Source: Clostridia bacterium
Lineage (GTDB): Bacteria > Bacillota > Clostridia > Lachnospirales > Anaerotignaceae
Direction: 5' to 3'
Length of the DNA stretch: 64,000 nucleotides
Assembly: GCA_022651385.1 (NCBI GenBank)
Contig: JALCQR010000007.1
Span: forward strand, 1-64,000
Shown here: one piece after another, positions 62,452 to 64,000 of the stretch
Layout: every line of letters starts with the position of its first letter
How positions within the stretch are numbered: the stretch's first letter is position 1
The notes under the pieces: generated by a model
The model's database searches: none
What the model was told of the DNA's origin: nothing
What the model saw: the letters and a program-made list of their open reading frames with translations, nothing else
Position numbers and translations under genes: made by a program

Positions 62452-62506
62452 AAAATAAGCTCAAATTCAGTAAAGTATAAAATTATTACTGATTTGAGCT
62501 TATTTT
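62452..62506. terminator. long bidirectional hairpin terminator
   Basis: AAAATAAGCTCAAATTCAG (62452-62470), extending to TAA, pairs with TTACTGATTTGAGCTTATTT (62486-62505) with a single bulged base. U runs can form on both strands, between convergent genes. Confidence 0.85.
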
Positions 62507-62562
62507 ATTACAAATACCGTTTCCAAAAACACACTTATTTATATTCTATAATAAATTATTTT

Positions 62563-63141
62563 TTAAATTTCAATTTTAGCTCCGAGAAGTTTTACAAAAT
62601 CACGGCAGATAGCAGTATCTCCCGGCCAAGCAGGTGATGTAACAAGGTTTCTGTCAACTACAGTATCTGTTACAGGTACTTCGATGTATTCTCCGCCTGC
62701 AAGATTAATGTCAGGGCCTACGGCTGGATATGCTGTTGCCTTGTATCCTTTTAAAACTCCGGCTGCTGTAAGAATCTGAGGACCATGGCATATAGCTGCA
62801 ACAGGTTTGTTGTCGGCAAAAAATTCTTTTACTATTTCTATTACGCGAGGATTTAGCCTTATGTACTCAGGAGCACGTCCGCCTGTTAAGAAAAGACCAA
62901 CATAGTCTTTTGTATTGACTTTGTCGAAATCGGCTGTAAGGGCAAAATTATGTCCTGTAAGTTCTGTGTAAGTCTGCTTTCCAAGGAAATCATGTACAGC
63001 TGTTGCAACTGTGTCACCGGCTTTTTTATCAGGGCATACACAGTCAACCTGATATCCTAACATTGAAAGAGCCTGGTATGGTACCATTGTTTCATAATCT
63101 TCTGTATAGTCTCCGCAGAGCAATAAGATTTTTTTAACCAT
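62563..63141 (-). CDS. DJ-1/PfpI-family protein
   Basis: A 192-residue class I glutamine amidotransferase-like protein. The nucleophile Cys is in the elbow [11 protein letters not shown] (about residue 117), with [14 protein letters not shown] before it and [19 protein letters not shown] after. Members include intracellular proteases, glyoxalase-III-like and protein/nucleotide deglycase candidates, so the reaction is open. It probably guards against carbonyl or redox stress in the cytoplasm. AAGGAGG precedes ATG 63141. It diverges from the AraC-type regulator that follows. Confidence 0.87.
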   Translation of the reverse strand: MVKKILLLCGDYTEDYETMVPYQALSMLGYQVDCVCPDKKAGDTVATAVHDFLGKQTYTELTGHNFALTADFDKVNTKDYVGLFLTGGRAPEYIRLNPRVIEIVKEFFADNKPVAAICHGPQILTAAGVLKGYKATAYPAVGPDINLAGGEYIEVPVTDTVVDRNLVTSPAWPGDTAICRDFVKLLGAKIEI

Positions 63142-63381
63142 TTAAAATTCCTCCTTCAGTATAAACAGAAACATTATAATATTTTATGTATCGCAAACAT
63201 TTTACCACATATTGTCTTAAAACTCAATTAAATAAGTAATATTTTACAGTCCAATAATACAATATAATTTTAAATGTGCCTATTTAAGTGTATAAAAATA
63301 TTCAATTTAAAATGAAGATATCTTACAAGACCTTTTGGAGAATTGACGATAAAATAGGATTCGACTAAGGAGGGGAAATAT

Positions 63382-64000
63382 ATGAAAAAAGAAATACGGA
63401 CAGTTTGCTATGATGAGGAACTTCAAATTGAGACCTATCGCTTTGAAGGTATTGAACAGCCTTTTCCAAACCATTTCCATGAGCATTACGTGATTGGTTT
63501 TATTGAGGAGGGCAAACGATGCCTGTCATGTAAAAATAAGGAATACACAATAAAAAAAGGTGACATTATAGTTTTTAATCCAGGAGATAATCATGCCTGT
63601 GTTCAAAGCAGCAATGAAAAATTAGATTACCGCGGATTTAATATTTCAAAATCAACTATGCTTAATTTGACGGATGAAATAACGGGTAAAAAGGCGCTTC
63701 CTGGTTTTATTGAAAATGTAATACAAGATGATGAGCTGGCATGCTGTCTTAGTTCACTTCACAAAATGGTAATGAGCGGATTAGCTGAATTTGAAAAAGA
63801 GGAAAAATTTATATTGATGATTTCATTGCTTATAAGTAAATATGGCCGCCCATTTGAAAGCTGTATTGCCGAGTGTGGCAATGAAATTGACAGAGCTTGC
63901 AAATTTATTGAAAAACACTACTCAGAACATATATGTATGGACCAAATATGCACATGTGCCGGGCTTAGCAAATCAACGCTCCTTAGGGCCTTTACAAAAT
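63382..64000 (+). CDS. AraC-family transcriptional regulator, 3' truncated by window end
   Basis: 206 codons are visible. The N-terminus is an AraC-type cupin sensor domain (NHFHEHYVIGFIEEGKR, then KKGDIIVFNPGDNHAC), and the C-terminal helix-turn-helix domain begins (IDRACKFIEKHYSEHICMDQ, then CTCAGLSKSTLLRAFTK). The second HTH lies outside the window. Ligand and targets are unknown; the divergent DJ-1/PfpI gene or genes beyond the window are candidates. AAGGAGGGG precedes ATG 63382. Confidence 0.88.
   Translation, partial: MKKEIRTVCYDEELQIETYRFEGIEQPFPNHFHEHYVIGFIEEGKRCLSCKNKEYTIKKGDIIVFNPGDNHACVQSSNEKLDYRGFNISKSTMLNLTDEITGKKALPGFIENVIQDDELACCLSSLHKMVMSGLAEFEKEEKFILMISLLISKYGRPFESCIAECGNEIDRACKFIEKHYSEHICMDQICTCAGLSKSTLLRAFTK

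Noticed and set aside
1-64000. CRISPR arrays, tRNA or rRNA genes, prophage modules
   Set aside because: I saw no regularly spaced repeats, tRNA-like cloverleaf ending in CCA, rRNA sequence or phage structural genes.

Overview
The window looks like chromosome from a low-GC, endospore-forming, strictly anaerobic Firmicute of class Clostridia. The basis is the AT-rich base composition, AGGAGG-type ribosome binding sites with frequent GTG/TTG starts, two T-box leaders, sporulation genes (spoVAC-AD-AE, yunB, ylbJ), a ferrous-iron feo operon with the small Cys-rich FeoB partner, and a pta-ackA acetate/ATP pathway. I saw no rRNA, tRNA, CRISPR array, prophage or respiratory genes. Most of the window is ordinary core chromosome, with a few accessory or unusual pieces.

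Layout. 1-127: 3' end of an IS3-family insertion sequence cut by the window edge. 0.2-6.8 kb: small membrane protein, a secreted GHL10-type hydrolase, a MoxR ATPase/VWA pair, a MATE exporter and an RNA methyltransferase. 6.9-10 kb: feoA-feoA-feoB plus a 45-residue Cys-rich protein behind a promoter with two operator-like repeats. 10-20.7 kb: uracil permease, EF-G paralogue, YkvI-type membrane protein, aminotransferase, Nudix hydrolase, lysA, LUD protein and a methionine gamma-lyase-like enzyme. 20.9-24.6 kb: PAP2 phosphatase and T-box-controlled leuS, whose terminator is split by a MITE-like element. 24.7-30.7 kb: spoVAC-AD-AE, an HD-domain protein, a class A PBP and yunB. 30.8-33.7 kb: larE-larB-larC nickel-pincer cofactor genes, with larC split into overlapping frames. 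34-36.5 kb: two cell-wall hydrolases, the first behind a perfect WalR-type box. 36.8-39.1 kb: a large regulator with degenerate receiver, SARP-like, PAS, GGDEF and GAF domains. 39.2-42.7 kb: two orphan membrane proteins, a DEAD-box helicase and uppP. 42.8-46.6 kb: T-box and pheST. 46.7-50.6 kb: a SpoIID/LytB-domain protein facing ylbJ and tmcAL. 50.8-57 kb: pta, ackA, yceD, rpmF, plsX, acpP, rnc and a DHDPS-family lyase. 57.1-62 kb: uvrB-uvrA behind an SOS box. 62.1-64 kb: an orphan protein, a DJ-1/PfpI protein and an AraC regulator running off the end.

How it fits together. Many genes concern the envelope and spore (PBP1A, UppP, NlpC/P60, M23, SpoIID-like, YlbJ, SpoVA, YunB). Others concern translation (LeuS, PheST, TmcAL, L32, RNase III, EF-G-like, DEAD-box) and metal handling (Feo for Fe(II), Lar for the Ni cofactor). 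The most unusual items are the phosphosite-less receiver/SARP/GGDEF protein, the element inserted into the leuS terminator, the split larC beside a three-cysteine larE, and the WalR box at the NlpC/P60 promoter.

All family calls come from reading motifs in the sequence. No database search was run.
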